Assembly: GCA_947481575.1 (NCBI GenBank)
Contig: CANKGV010000009.1
Location: 22,834-86,833 of the forward strand
DNA from: Alphaproteobacteria bacterium
GTDB lineage: Bacteria; Pseudomonadota; Alphaproteobacteria; UBA2966; CAIVPW01
Reading direction: 5' to 3'
DNA: 64,000 bases
How positions within the stretch are numbered: the first letter of the stretch is position 1; each line of letters starts with the position of its first letter. Below, one piece after another: positions 28,897 to 39,155 of this stretch. Made by a program: the position numbers and the translations under genes. Below the pieces are notes generated by a model that was not told the DNA's origin, searched no databases, and saw only the letters and a program-made list of their open reading frames with translations.

Positions 28897-29586
28897 GTGG
28901 CTTCAGCCAAAACCATTCTGTTGGTCGACGACGATCCCGCGCTGCGCGATGCCCTGCGCGAGCAACTGGATCTGCATGAAGAATTCGCCACCGACGAGGC
29001 CGACACCGGGTCACGCGGTTTGGAGATGGCCAAGGCCAATTCCTACGACGCGATCCTGCTCGACGTCGGCCTGCCCGATCTGGACGGCCGCGAAGTGTGC
29101 CGTCTTATGCGGAAGGCGGGCGTCAAGGCGCCGGTGATCATGCTCACCGGCCAGGACAGCGACGCCGACACCATCCTTGGCCTGGAAGCGGGCGCCAACG
29201 ACTACATTACCAAGCCGTTCCGGCTCGGCGTCCTGGTGGCGCGCCTGCGCGCCCAGTTGCGGCAGCACGAGCAAAGCGAAGACGCGGTGTTCGCGATCGG
29301 CCGCTACACATTCCGCCCCAGCGCCAAGCTGCTGGTGGATTCGGCCAGCGGCGAGAAGGTGCGGCTCACCGAAAAGGAAACCGCGATTCTCAAGTATCTG
29401 TACCGCGCCGGGGCCCGCACGGTGAATCGCGAAACCCTGCTGTCGGAAGTGTGGGGCTATAACTCTGGCGTCACGACGCACACGCTGGAGACACACGTGT
29501 ACCGGTTGCGCCAGAAGATGGAACGCGATCCGTCGACTGCCTCAATCTTGGTTACCGAGCCGGGCGGTTATCGCCTGGTACCCTAA
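28897..29586 (+). CDS. OmpR-family response regulator (orphan)
   Basis: TILLVDDDPALRDALREQL, ILLDVGLPDLDGREVCRLMRK; C-terminal winged helix LTEKETAILKYLYRAGARTVNRETLLSEVWGYNSGVTTHTLETHVYRLRQKME. GTG start. Confidence 0.92.
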   Translation: MASAKTILLVDDDPALRDALREQLDLHEEFATDEADTGSRGLEMAKANSYDAILLDVGLPDLDGREVCRLMRKAGVKAPVIMLTGQDSDADTILGLEAGANDYITKPFRLGVLVARLRAQLRQHEQSEDAVFAIGRYTFRPSAKLLVDSASGEKVRLTEKETAILKYLYRAGARTVNRETLLSEVWGYNSGVTTHTLETHVYRLRQKMERDPSTASILVTEPGGYRLVP

Positions 29587-29709
29587 TTCCCCGCCAACCC
29601 CTGTGCCGGCCTGCCGTTTGTGCAATGGAAGCTTTGCGTTCCGTGCGCGGTTGGGCACAATGACAGGTGTTGGTAAGGTGCATTTCCACCCAATTCGAAC
29701 GTGGCCTGA

Positions 29710-30537
29710 GTGAGCGATTTTTCGGTGCGGTTCTGGGGCGTGCGCGGCAGCATCGCTTGCCCTAGCGCCAAGACTCAACGGTACGGCGGCAATACCTCGT
29801 CACTGGAAGTCCGGTGCGGCGACCACACGCTTCTGTTCGATGCCGGCACCGGCATCCGGTACCTCGGCAACGAGATGGTGAAAAAGGGCCCGGTGGACGT
29901 CGACATCTACCTGACCCACACGCACTTCGATCATGTGTGCGGCCTGCCGTTCTTCGTGCCGCTGTTCATCAAGAACACCAACATCCGCATCTGGGCCGGC
30001 CACCTGATTGAGCGCAACTACACGATCAAACACGTCATTTCCGAGATGATGTTCTCGCCGCTCTTCCCGGTGCCGCCGGAAATCTTCGCCGCGAACGTCG
30101 AGTATCTCGACTTCCACGCCGGCGAAACGATGACGCCGAAGCCGGGTGTCACATTGCGCACCGCGCGCCTCAATCACCCGGACCGCGCCACCGGCTACCG
30201 CGTCGATTTCGAAGGCCACTCGATCTGCTACCTGACCGACACCCAGCACGTACCGGGCAAGCCCGATCAGAACATCCTCGCCCTGATCGCCGGCGCCGAC
30301 ATCGTGATCTACGATTCCACCTACACCGACGAAGAGTTCGTCAAACGCGCCGACTGGGGTCACTCCACGTGGCAGGAAGGCGTGCGCCTGTGCGACGCCG
30401 CCGGAGTGAAGACGTTCGTGGTGTTTCACCACGACCCCGACCATGACGACGATTTCATGGACCGCATCGAAAAGGACGTGCTGGCCAAGCGGCCCGGCTC
30501 CATCGTCGCGCGCGAAGGCATGATCCTGACGCCGTAG
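29710..30537 (+). CDS. MBL-fold metallo-hydrolase
   Basis: RFWGVRGSIACPS...YGGNTSSLEV...THTHFDHVCGLPFF, HHDPDHDDDFMD. Confidence 0.9.
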   Translation: MSDFSVRFWGVRGSIACPSAKTQRYGGNTSSLEVRCGDHTLLFDAGTGIRYLGNEMVKKGPVDVDIYLTHTHFDHVCGLPFFVPLFIKNTNIRIWAGHLIERNYTIKHVISEMMFSPLFPVPPEIFAANVEYLDFHAGETMTPKPGVTLRTARLNHPDRATGYRVDFEGHSICYLTDTQHVPGKPDQNILALIAGADIVIYDSTYTDEEFVKRADWGHSTWQEGVRLCDAAGVKTFVVFHHDPDHDDDFMDRIEKDVLAKRPGSIVAREGMILTP

Positions 30538-30585
30538 GGCTGCCGTGCGCGCACTTGCCCCCCCCGCCGAACGCACCTATACAAC

Positions 30586-30680
30586 GCGGGCCCGCGTGAC
30601 TGGCGAGATCGGATGGGAAACCATCGGGGAGCGCGGGCATCGTCAGCCGTTCGCCTGGGCACTAAGGGTTCGCCCTTAGT
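30586..30680 (+). ncRNA. probable ZTP (pfl-motif) riboswitch upstream of purH
   Basis: GCCCGCGTGACTGGCGAGATCGGATGGGAAACCATCGGGGAGCGCGGGC...CCGTTCGCCTGGGCA matches the pfl/ZTP pattern (GACUGGCG, GGGGAGC, terminal CGCCUGGGCA); followed by an ACTAAGGG-TTCG-CCCTTAGT hairpin. Confidence 0.82.
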
Positions 30681-30707
30681 TCAACGCTCCTGCAAAGGAA
30701 GCCGCCC

Positions 30708-32285
30708 GTGGCCAACACCCCCATCCGCCGTGCACTGATTTCGGTATTCGACAAGACCGGCCTGACCGAGTTCGCGCGGTATTTGTCGGCCCACGGTGTC
30801 GAGATTCTTTCGACCGGCGGATCGGCCAAGGCACTCGCCGCTGCCGGCGTGCCTGTGCGCGAAGTCGCCGACTACACCGGCTTCCCGGAAATGCTCGGCG
30901 GCCGTGTCAAAACCCTGCACCCGAAAGTGCACGGCGGCATCCTGGCGATCCGCGGCGAACCCGACCACGACCGCGCCGTAAAGGAACACGGCATCGGTCT
31001 TATCGATCTCGTGGCGGTCAGCCTGTACCCGTTCGAACAAACCGTCGCCAAGGGCGCGCCGTTCGAAGAGTGCATCGAGCAAATCGACATTGGCGGTCCG
31101 GCGATGATCCGCTCCAGCGCGAAGAATCACGCCGACGTCACCGTGATCACCGACGCCGCTGACTACGGCGAAGTCATCAAGGAGATGGAGGTCAACGGTG
31201 GCGGCACCACGCCCGCGCTGCGCCGCCGTCTCGCCGCCAAAGCGTTCGCTCGCACTGCCGCGTACGATGCGGCAATCGCGGCCTGGTTCGCGAACCAGAT
31301 CGGCGAGACTTGGCCGGAGCGCCTCACGCTGTCCGGCACGCGCGTGCAAACGCTGCGCTACGGCGAAAATCCGCACCAAAGCGGCGCGATCTACCGCACC
31401 GGCGAGGTCCGCCCCGGTGTCGCGAGTGCGCGCCAAGTGCAGGGCAAAGAGCTCAGCTACAACAACCTCGCCGACGCCGACGCCGCCTTCGAAGCGGTCG
31501 CCGAGTTCAAGGAGCCGGCCATCGTCATCGTCAAGCACGCCAACCCGTGTGGAGTCGCGACCGCCGGCACCCTGGCCGATGCCTATACGCGCGCCCTGGC
31601 GTGCGATCCGGTGAGCGCCTACGGAGGGATCGTCGCCGCCAACCGCAAGCTCGACCGCGCCGCTGCCGAAGCGATCGCCAAGATCTTCACCGAAGTCGTG
31701 ATCGTGCCGGAGGCGGATCCCGACGCGCTTGCGGTGTTTGCCGCCAAGAAGAATCTGCGTGTGCTGGTTGCCGGCGGCGTGCCCGATGCCGCGGCCGCGG
31801 GGCTCACCGCCCGCACCCTGTCGGGCGGACTGCTGGTGCAGACCCGCGACAATGGCCAGCCCGACCGCACCGAATGGAAAGTCGCCACCAAGCGCGCACC
31901 GACGGAAGCGGAGCGGCGCGACCTGCTGTTCGCCATGCGCGTGTGCAAACACGTCAAATCCAACGCCATCGTATTTGCCAAGGGCGGCGCCACGACCGGT
32001 ATCGGCGCCGGCCAGATGAGCCGCGTCGACGCCGTGCGCATCGCCCGCATCAAGGCCGATGACGTCGCGGGCGCCGCAGGCGCCGCAACGTCGGCGATCG
32101 TCGGCTCCGTCGTTGCGTCCGATGCGTTCTTCCCGTTCGCCGACGGGTTGATCGCCGCAGCCGAAGCCGGTGCCACCGCGGTGATTCAACCCGGCGGTTC
32201 CACCCGCGACGAAGAAGTGATCGCTGCCGCAGACGAGCGCGGCCTGGCCATGGTGTTTACTGGCCAGCGCCACTTCCGGCACTAG
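30708..32285 (+). CDS. purH: bifunctional AICAR transformylase/IMP cyclohydrolase
   Basis: [37 protein letters not shown]...[17 protein letters not shown]-terminal [11 protein letters not shown] start after AAAGGAAG. Confidence 0.97.
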   Translation: MANTPIRRALISVFDKTGLTEFARYLSAHGVEILSTGGSAKALAAAGVPVREVADYTGFPEMLGGRVKTLHPKVHGGILAIRGEPDHDRAVKEHGIGLIDLVAVSLYPFEQTVAKGAPFEECIEQIDIGGPAMIRSSAKNHADVTVITDAADYGEVIKEMEVNGGGTTPALRRRLAAKAFARTAAYDAAIAAWFANQIGETWPERLTLSGTRVQTLRYGENPHQSGAIYRTGEVRPGVASARQVQGKELSYNNLADADAAFEAVAEFKEPAIVIVKHANPCGVATAGTLADAYTRALACDPVSAYGGIVAANRKLDRAAAEAIAKIFTEVVIVPEADPDALAVFAAKKNLRVLVAGGVPDAAAAGLTARTLSGGLLVQTRDNGQPDRTEWKVATKRAPTEAERRDLLFAMRVCKHVKSNAIVFAKGGATTGIGAGQMSRVDAVRIARIKADDVAGAAGAATSAIVGSVVASDAFFPFADGLIAAAEAGATAVIQPGGSTRDEEVIAAADERGLAMVFTGQRHFRH

Positions 32286-32294
32286 ATCGGCACC

Positions 32295-32636
32295 ATGACC
32301 TTCGACGATGTCCGCGCGCTCGCACTGCAGTGGCCCGGTGTCGAAGACGCCGAGTCCTACAGCACACCCGCGCTCAAAGTCGGCGGCAAGCTGCTCGCGC
32401 GGCTGAAGGAAGACGGCGACACGATGGTGTTGCTGGGGGTGGACTTCAACGAGCGCGAGATGCTGATGGCATCGGACCCCGACGTGTACTTCATCACCGA
32501 GCACTACGCCGGCTATCCGGACGTGCTGGTGTGGCTGCCGTCGGCCAAGAAGCAGCATGTGGAATCCTTGCTGCTCCGCCGCTGGCGCGCCGTTGCGCCC
32601 AAAGGTTTGGTGCAGCAGTTCGACGCCCGCAGCTAG
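32295..32636 (+). CDS. MmcQ/YjbR family DNA-binding protein
   Basis: MTFDDVRALALQWPGVEDAESYSTPALKVGGKLLARLKED. Confidence 0.85.
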   Translation: MTFDDVRALALQWPGVEDAESYSTPALKVGGKLLARLKEDGDTMVLLGVDFNEREMLMASDPDVYFITEHYAGYPDVLVWLPSAKKQHVESLLLRRWRAVAPKGLVQQFDARS

Positions 32637-33913
32637 CCGCGCGCCGGTTCCTTCACCGTGCCCAGCAGGGCGCCGCCGACCGCAAAGAACGCCAACAGCA
32701 CCGATAGGCCCCAGCGCTGACTGCCGGTGGCAGCCGTGACTGCGGCGACCAGCGCCGGCCCCATGAACGCGGTGACTTTGCCGGCCAGCGCATAGAGCCC
32801 GAAGAATTCCGTGCGCAGGTCCGGGGGCGCGATGCGCGACATCAACGAGCGGCTGGCCGCCTGCACCGGGCCGACAAAGATGCCCAAGCACCCGCCGTAC
32901 GCCCAGAACATCGCGGTGGAGTGCGTGGTGACCGCGCCGGCGGCGGTCACGAACAATCCCACAAGCGCAACCAGGATGGCGCGCTTGGGTCCAACCCAAT
33001 CGTCGATCCAGCCGAACGCGGCGGCGCCGATGCCGGCGGTGACATTAAGCAGGATGCCGAACTCCAGCACTTGGGTCAGCGTCATGCCGAACGCGCCTGC
33101 GGCGAATATGCCGCCGAAGATGAACACGGTCACCAGTCCGTCGTTGTAGATCATGTTGGCGATCAGGAACCGCACCAGGTTGCCGTGCTGCCGCACCTTG
33201 GCCAACGTCGCGCCAAGGGTACGTAGTCCGGACACCCACTGCTGGGTGCCGGTCGTCTTCCGGTCGCGGTCGGGAGTGAACAGGAACAGCGGCAGTGCAA
33301 ACACGACTAGCCACACGGCGGTGAGCGGCCCGACGATGCGGATGTGTTCAAAGGTCGTGGCGTCCAGCCCAAACCATGGCGGCTGCGCCAGCACGAAGGC
33401 GACCAAGGCGATCACCATCGACACGATGCCGCCGGCATAGCCCAAACCCCACGCCCAGCCCGACCACCGTCCAATGCGGGTGGGCGGCACCAGGTCGGGC
33501 AGCATAGCGTTGTAGAACACCGCGCCGAACTCGATGCCCAAATTGGCGATCGCGTACCACGCCATTGCCCACAGGGCGAACGCTGGCGCGGCTTCCGCGC
33601 CCCACAACAGCGCCGAGCCGATTGCGGCGATTGCGGTGAAGGCCGCCAACCACGGCTTGCGCGGACCGCCGGCGTCGGCAACCGCACCCAGGATCGGCGC
33701 CAGAATGGCTACCGCTAGGCCGCTGATGCTGGCGGCGGTGCCCCACAACTGCTGGCCGTGCACTTCGTCGCCCACCACGGCGCGGGCGAAGTAGGCGGCA
33801 AACACAAAGGTGACGATGAGGGTGGCAAACGCGGAGTTCGCCCAGTCATAGAACGCCCATGCGATGCGTCCGCGAGTCGCGCCGCGCGCTCCTGCTGCTT
33901 CCAGTGTGGTCAC
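32633..33913 (-). CDS. MFS transporter (UMF1/Atg22-like)
   Basis: VTTLEAAGARGATRGRIAWAFYDWANSAFATLIVTFVFAAYFARAVVGDE; roughly 11-12 hydrophobic segments; GTG start. Confidence 0.88.
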   Translation of the reverse strand: MTTLEAAGARGATRGRIAWAFYDWANSAFATLIVTFVFAAYFARAVVGDEVHGQQLWGTAASISGLAVAILAPILGAVADAGGPRKPWLAAFTAIAAIGSALLWGAEAAPAFALWAMAWYAIANLGIEFGAVFYNAMLPDLVPPTRIGRWSGWAWGLGYAGGIVSMVIALVAFVLAQPPWFGLDATTFEHIRIVGPLTAVWLVVFALPLFLFTPDRDRKTTGTQQWVSGLRTLGATLAKVRQHGNLVRFLIANMIYNDGLVTVFIFGGIFAAGAFGMTLTQVLEFGILLNVTAGIGAAAFGWIDDWVGPKRAILVALVGLFVTAAGAVTTHSTAMFWAYGGCLGIFVGPVQAASRSLMSRIAPPDLRTEFFGLYALAGKVTAFMGPALVAAVTAATGSQRWGLSVLLAFFAVGGALLGTVKEPARG

Positions 33914-33995
33914 GTCATTCCCCCGTGTCGCGGACGCCGCCCTGGGCAGTCTAGCGCGGGGGCGCGGGCAGCGGAGCGGGGGGCCGAAATAATGG

Positions 33996-34025
33996 CCCGG
34001 CCGGAGTGGGAGGACTCCGGCCGGG
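33996..34025 (-). terminator. strong hairpin, probable terminator of the minus-strand 34072-34206 gene
   Basis: Perfect 12-bp stem CCCGGCCGGAGT/ACTCCGGCCGGG; minus strand continues CCATTATTTC. Confidence 0.65.
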
Positions 34026-34071
34026 CAGGAAGCGCGGGCCGGGGAGGGCAGCCGCGCTTCGGGGACCTGTT

Positions 34072-34206
34072 CTAGAGGATGATGTGGGCGACGTAGGCGA
34101 GGGCGACAACGAACGCCGAGCCGAACGCCACCACCATCAACGCACCGGCGCCGACGCCGGCAAACTTCGACTCTTCGTGGTCGGCAATCCAATTCATGAG
34201 GGTCAT
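34072..34206 (-). CDS. aa3-type cytochrome c oxidase subunit IV-like small membrane protein
   Basis: 44 aa MTLMNWIADHEESKFAGVGAGALMVVAFGSAFVVALAYVAHIIL, one TM helix. Confidence 0.55.
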   Translation of the reverse strand: MTLMNWIADHEESKFAGVGAGALMVVAFGSAFVVALAYVAHIIL

Positions 34207-34648
34207 AGGTAGTCTCCTGTTTCCTTCGGGCGCTGGAACCCTTCGCGGACCTGCCGCGCGGTGCCCCGGCTTCCCGGTTTCTTGTTGCGGTTGCCGCGGA
34301 AACCAATTCCCCGCAAGCAACGCTCACAGGCGCTACATAGGCATCGTAAGTGACCAAGTAAATAGTATTGGTACTGTAAGAAAAACCTATGGAACCCGCC
34401 GTAATTATGACGTTTTGGTAAACGCCAAGACGACGCATTGAAGTTGTGCAAGTCACCGAATGGCGGCAATGGAAGTGCGATTACTCTGGGATTTTGCGCA
34501 ATAAAATTGCGCGGCATGAGTTGGTGGTTTGGGGAGCCACCAACCGCGGCAAACTGACGCTCCCCCCTTTCACGATGTGTTTACGGCCCCGGGCGCATTG
34601 TTCGGGTGCGTCCACGAGGCGCGATTTGGGCATTCGGGGGAAAGCACC

Positions 34649-34882
34649 ATGGGTATGCACGCCGCAGCGTGGCCGCAGGCGGCGGCCAGCAGGGACGGCG
34701 CACCGGCACAGCCGGGCGTCGGCTCCACTCTCACCTATCTCACCGGAACGGCGGCCGCGGGCGCGGCGGCACGGGCCGCACGGACGGCAGTAACCGCCAT
34801 CGTTCTGGCCGTCGCCTTTGTGGTGGCCTTGGGCACCGGCATGTTCGCCGTGCTCGCCCTGGGCGGGGTCATCGCGTTTTAG
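34649..34882 (+). CDS. small Ala-rich membrane protein, unknown function
   Basis: 77 aa MGMHAAAWPQAAASRDGAPAQPGVGSTLTYLTGTAAAGAAARAARTAVTAIVLAVAFVVALGTGMFAVLALGGVIAF, 1-2 predicted TM segments. Confidence 0.45.
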   Translation: MGMHAAAWPQAAASRDGAPAQPGVGSTLTYLTGTAAAGAAARAARTAVTAIVLAVAFVVALGTGMFAVLALGGVIAF

Positions 34883-34977
34883 GACGCCGGGGCGGGTCCC
34901 CGCGGGACCCAAACAGCCACGCGGCGTTCTTTCACCTTGGCAGCGGGCAGGGGGGTGGCTACCTTGCCCGCCGCTCC

Positions 34978-36099
34978 ATGGCTTCCAACCCAACTTCCAC
35001 CGGGTCGCCCGCGGCATACGATTCCGCCGGGGTCCACATTGGCGAAACCGAAAGCGCGCTGACCGGGCTCACCGCCCGTCTGCGCAGCACGTTCCCGCGC
35101 GTCTCCGGCCTGGGCCGGGTGGCGCTCGATTTCGGCCGCTACGCCAACATCATCGATCTAGGGGATGGCCGCGGCATGGCCATCAGCACCGACGGCATCG
35201 GGTCCAAGGCGCTGATCGCTGAGATGATGGGCAAATACGACACGGTCGGCATCGACTGCATCGCCATGAACGTGAACGACCTGATTTGCGTCGGCGCGCG
35301 TCCACTTACGCTGGTCGATTACATCGCCGTGGAAAAGGTCGACCGCAAAGTCATGGCCCAGATCGCCGAAGGTTTGGCAGTCGGCGCCGAACAGGCCGGT
35401 GTCTCGATCAGCGGCGGCGAAATCGCCGAGCTGCCCGACATGATCAAAGGCATCCGCCCCGGCTCCGGCTTCGATCTCGCCGGCACTGCCGCCGGTGTCA
35501 TCGACCTTGATTCCATTCTGGTGGGCCAGGACGCGCGCCCCGGCGACGCGGTGATCGGCATCGAATCGAGCGGCATCCACTCCAACGGTATGACGCTCGC
35601 GCGCCGCGTGCTGTTTGCGCAGTCCGGCTTCAAGCCCGACCAGTACGTGCCCGATCTCGGCCGCACGGTCGGCGAAGAACTGCTCGAGCCGACGCTGATC
35701 TATGTGAAGGAAGCCCTGGCGATGATGGCCAATGTGCCGTCGTTGCGCGCGCTCCTGCATATTACCGGCGATGGTCTGATGAACCTGCCGCGCGTCGAAG
35801 CGCCGGTGGGCTTCCACCTCGATGCCCTGCCCGAACCCCCGGCCCTGTTCCGCGTGATCGCCGAACGCGGCAAGGTTTCGGCCGCCGACATGTACACCGT
35901 GTTCAACATGGGCATTGGCCTAGCGGTGATCGCCGCCCCGGACGACGTGGACGACGTGGTCGCCATCGCTGGCGAACATGGCAAGATCGCCAGCCGCATC
36001 GGCACGGTTACGGCGGAAGCTGGCACCGTCGTGGTGACCAACAATCCCCTGGACGGTACGTCGCTCAAGGGCAGCGGCCGGGCGCTCACCGCCGCGTAG
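34978..36099 (+). CDS. purM: phosphoribosylformylglycinamidine cyclo-ligase
   Basis: YDSAGVHIGETESALTGLTARLRSTF...DGIGSKALIAEMMGKYDTVGIDCIAMNVNDLICVGARPLTLVDYIA. Confidence 0.95.
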   Translation: MASNPTSTGSPAAYDSAGVHIGETESALTGLTARLRSTFPRVSGLGRVALDFGRYANIIDLGDGRGMAISTDGIGSKALIAEMMGKYDTVGIDCIAMNVNDLICVGARPLTLVDYIAVEKVDRKVMAQIAEGLAVGAEQAGVSISGGEIAELPDMIKGIRPGSGFDLAGTAAGVIDLDSILVGQDARPGDAVIGIESSGIHSNGMTLARRVLFAQSGFKPDQYVPDLGRTVGEELLEPTLIYVKEALAMMANVPSLRALLHITGDGLMNLPRVEAPVGFHLDALPEPPALFRVIAERGKVSAADMYTVFNMGIGLAVIAAPDDVDDVVAIAGEHGKIASRIGTVTAEAGTVVVTNNPLDGTSLKGSGRALTAA

Positions 36100-36371
36100 A
36101 TCGCCGGCCTACCGACCGCATCGTGCGTGTCGCCAACGTCGAAATATGCGGAAACGTTTCGAAACCGCGCCGCAACCGGTGCGGGCCTACCAATTGCGTC
36201 GCCCTGCTTCCGGAGCGCCGCAATTGGCCGCCGCTTACCACAACAGCCAACCCGCCACCGTGTTTGTGCCGATGACGCCGGCCACGCTTACCGCCGTGCG
36301 CGTTGCCTGGCCGCTGCTCGAGGCGGGCCTGCTTGCGCTGTTCGACCGCTCGGGTCCGCCCGCGCCGGGCG

Positions 36372-37586
36372 TTACCCGCGCCGCTTCAGCGTCCGCAGGC
36401 GCAGGGCGTTGAGTTTGATGAAGCCTTCGGCATCGGCCTGGTTGTAGGCGGAGCCTTCTTCGAACGTCACCAAGCTCTGGTCGTACAGCGAGTACGGCGA
36501 CTTGCGCCCGACCACCGTGCACGAACCCTTGTAGAGCTTGAGGCGCACCGTGCCGGCGACCTTCTCCTGGCTCCGGTCGATGGCGGCCTGGAGCATCTCG
36601 CGCTCCGGGCTGAACCAGAAGCCGTAGTACACGAGCTCCGCGTAGCGCGGCATCAGCTCGTCCTTCAGGTGCGCCGCGCCGCGGTCCAGGCAGATGCTCT
36701 CGATGCCGCGGTGCGCCATGTACAGGATGGTGCCGCCCGGCGTCTCGTACACGCCGCGCGACTTCATCCCGACGAAGCGGTTCTCCACCAGATCCAAGCG
36801 CCCAACGCCGTTGGCGCCGCCGAGGCTGTTCAGGCGCTCCAGCAGCTTGGCGGGAGAGAGCACAACGCCATCCACCGACACCGCATCGCCGCGCTCAAAG
36901 CCTACTTCCACATAGGTGGCTTTATCCGGGGCGTCTTCGGGCGACACCGAGCGCGAGTACACGATCTCGTCCGGCTCGACCCACGGGTCCTCCAGCATCT
37001 TGCCTTCGGAAGACGTGTGCAAAAGGTTCGCGTCTTGGCTGAACGGCGCTTCGCCGCGCTTGTCCTTGGGCACCGGGATCTGATGCTTCTCGGCGTATTC
37101 CAGCAGTGCGGTGCGCGAGGTGAGGTCCCACTCGCGCCACGGCGCGATCACGCGGATCTTCGGGTTGAGTGCGTAGTAGGTCAGCTCGAACCGCACTTGG
37201 TCGTTGCCCTTGCCGGTGGCGCCGTGGGCCACCGCGTCGGCGCCGGTGGCGGCGGCGATCTCGATCTGGCGCTTGGCGATCAGCGGCCGGGCGATCGAAG
37301 TGCCGAGCAGATACAGGCCTTCGTACAGCGCATTGGCGCGGAACATGGGGAACACGTAGTCGCGCACAAACGTCTCGCGCAGGTCTTCGACCACGACCTC
37401 CTTGATGCCGAGCATCGCGGCCTTTTTGCGGACCGTCTCCAGCTCCGCGCCCTGGCCGAGATCGGCGGTGAAGGTGACGACCTCGCAGTGGTAGGTCTCC
37501 ATCAGCCACTTCAAGATCACCGACGTGTCGAGCCCGCCGGAATAGGCGAGCACAACCTTGCGGACGTTGCCGCGCGGAGCAGTCAT
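36372..37586 (-). CDS. argG: argininosuccinate synthase
   Basis: [39 protein letters not shown]. Confidence 0.98.
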   Translation of the reverse strand: MTAPRGNVRKVVLAYSGGLDTSVILKWLMETYHCEVVTFTADLGQGAELETVRKKAAMLGIKEVVVEDLRETFVRDYVFPMFRANALYEGLYLLGTSIARPLIAKRQIEIAAATGADAVAHGATGKGNDQVRFELTYYALNPKIRVIAPWREWDLTSRTALLEYAEKHQIPVPKDKRGEAPFSQDANLLHTSSEGKMLEDPWVEPDEIVYSRSVSPEDAPDKATYVEVGFERGDAVSVDGVVLSPAKLLERLNSLGGANGVGRLDLVENRFVGMKSRGVYETPGGTILYMAHRGIESICLDRGAAHLKDELMPRYAELVYYGFWFSPEREMLQAAIDRSQEKVAGTVRLKLYKGSCTVVGRKSPYSLYDQSLVTFEEGSAYNQADAEGFIKLNALRLRTLKRRG

Positions 37587-37661
37587 GGCAGTCTCCTAGA
37601 AAATGCGCGGCGCACTATAGCCACGGCGCCCGCGGGGGTCACGCTACCGAATTGTGGCGGA

Positions 37662-37985
37662 TCAGATGGCCACCGCGCCGCGGCGGCGGGGGCGTTGACC
37701 GGTCGTGGGGGTGGCAGCGCCGCCCAATTCGGCGCTGGTGGTCATTACCCCGTCGACAAAAATGTCGTCCTTGAAGTGCAGCACATAGATCTCGGTGTTG
37801 GAGCGGTAGTACCACCAGAAGCTTTCGAATGCCTCGCCCGTCACGTAGGCGGGCTCGCCCGCGAGGCGGCGAATGGTGTCCTTGTTCTGGCCCACCGTGA
37901 GGCCGATGTTGGGTTCGCGCGGTGCGCTCGCCGTTGCGCATCCTGTGAGCGCGAGAGTGAGCACCAGGACCGCGACCGCGCGCAC
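37662..37985 (-). CDS. small lipoprotein, SmpA/OmlA-like domain
   Basis: GTG start; lipobox LTLALTGCATA then LTVGQNKDTIRRLAGEPAYVTGEAFESFWWYYRSNTEIYVLHFKDDIFVD. Confidence 0.7.
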   Translation of the reverse strand: MRAVAVLVLTLALTGCATASAPREPNIGLTVGQNKDTIRRLAGEPAYVTGEAFESFWWYYRSNTEIYVLHFKDDIFVDGVMTTSAELGGAATPTTGQRPRRRGAVAI

Positions 37986-37987
37986 GA

Positions 37988-39139
37988 TCAGACCGTCGGC
38001 ACGGGGGGGGTGGCCGCCAGCCGCGCCGCACGCTGGCCCGCGCGCTCCCGGATCGAATCGGAACGGAGCTGGCCGCAGGCCGCCAGGATGTCGCGGCCGC
38101 GCGGTGTGCGCACCGGCGAGGAATACCCGGCGCGGTTCATATACTCGGCGAACGCGGCGATGGTGGCGTCGTCGGAGCACGCATAGGGCGCGCCCGGCCA
38201 CGGGTTGAACGGAATCAGGTTCACCTTGGCGGGGATGCCGGCAATCAAGCGCGCCAGTTCCTTGGCGTCGGCAAGCGAGTCGTTCACGCCCTTGAGCATC
38301 GCGTATTCGAACGTCACGCGCCGCGAGTTGCTGGCGCCGGGATAGTCGCGCACCGCCTGCAACAGTTCGGCGATCGGGTATTTCTTGTTGAGCGGCACCA
38401 GTTCGTCGCGCACGTCGTCGCGCACCGCGTGCAGTGAAATGGCGAGGCCCGTGCCGACATCGGCGCCGAGCTTTGGGATCATCGGCACAACGCCGGCGGT
38501 CGAAACGGTGATACGCCGCTTAGAAATGGCGATGCCTTCCGGATCCATCAGAATGCGCAGCGCCGCCACGACGTTGTCGTAGTTGTAGAGCGGCTCGCCC
38601 ATGCCCATCAGAACGATGTTGGTGATGAGGCGTCCATCGGGCTGCGAGGGCCATTCCTCCAGCGAGTCGCGCGCAATCAGCACCTGGCCGACGATCTCGG
38701 CCGCGGTCAGGTTGCGCACCCAGCCTTGAGTGCCGGTGTGGCAGAACCGGCAATTGAGCGTGCAGCCGACTTGGCTCGACACGCACAGCGCGCCGCGGTC
38801 CTCCTCGGGGATGTACACGGTTTCCACCAGCGCGCCGTCGGCCAGGCGCACCAGCCACTTACGCGTGCCGTCTTCGGAAATCTGCTCGCGCGCCACTTCG
38901 TCGCGGCCCACGTCGAACTGTTCGCCCAGACGTCCGCGCATGTCCTTCGAAATGCTCGTCATCTGGTCCAGGGACCGGGCGCCGCGGTGGTACAGCCAGT
39001 GGAACAACTGGCCGGCGCGCATCTTGTGGCGTTCCGCCGGCTCGCCGGCGGCGGCGGCGGCCTCGGCCAATTCGGCGCGGCCGCGCCCGGCCAGCGTGGG
39101 CCGCGCCGGGGCTCGGATTAGGGTGGGAATTCCAGTCAT
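37988..39139 (-). CDS. rlmN: dual-specificity RNA methyltransferase RlmN
   Basis: [35 protein letters not shown] radical-SAM motif; [17 protein letters not shown]. Confidence 0.97.
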   Translation of the reverse strand: MTGIPTLIRAPARPTLAGRGRAELAEAAAAAGEPAERHKMRAGQLFHWLYHRGARSLDQMTSISKDMRGRLGEQFDVGRDEVAREQISEDGTRKWLVRLADGALVETVYIPEEDRGALCVSSQVGCTLNCRFCHTGTQGWVRNLTAAEIVGQVLIARDSLEEWPSQPDGRLITNIVLMGMGEPLYNYDNVVAALRILMDPEGIAISKRRITVSTAGVVPMIPKLGADVGTGLAISLHAVRDDVRDELVPLNKKYPIAELLQAVRDYPGASNSRRVTFEYAMLKGVNDSLADAKELARLIAGIPAKVNLIPFNPWPGAPYACSDDATIAAFAEYMNRAGYSSPVRTPRGRDILAACGQLRSDSIRERAGQRAARLAATPPVPTV

Positions 39140-39155
39140 GGGGATCGCCGGCGGG

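Noticed and set aside
30681-32999. 772-aa minus-strand ORF
   Set aside because: Antisense to purH and the MmcQ-like gene; long antisense ORFs are expected at this GC content, and the composition (G/R/H/D-rich) is non-protein-like.
34203-34517. 104-aa minus-strand ORF in the low-GC island
   Set aside because: Non-convincing composition, overlaps the ribosome-binding region of the subunit IV gene; the hairpins argue for RNA or regulatory function instead.
34606-34977. N-terminal extension of purM
   Set aside because: Low-complexity G/R-rich translation overlapping another ORF; the PurM N-terminus fits the ATG at 34978.
36146-36412. 88-aa plus-strand ORF between purM and argG
   Set aside because: No ribosome-binding site or recognisable motif, and it overlaps the argG end; could be real but not supported.
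36303-38186. 627-aa plus-strand ORF
   Set aside because: Antisense to argG; argG is unambiguous.
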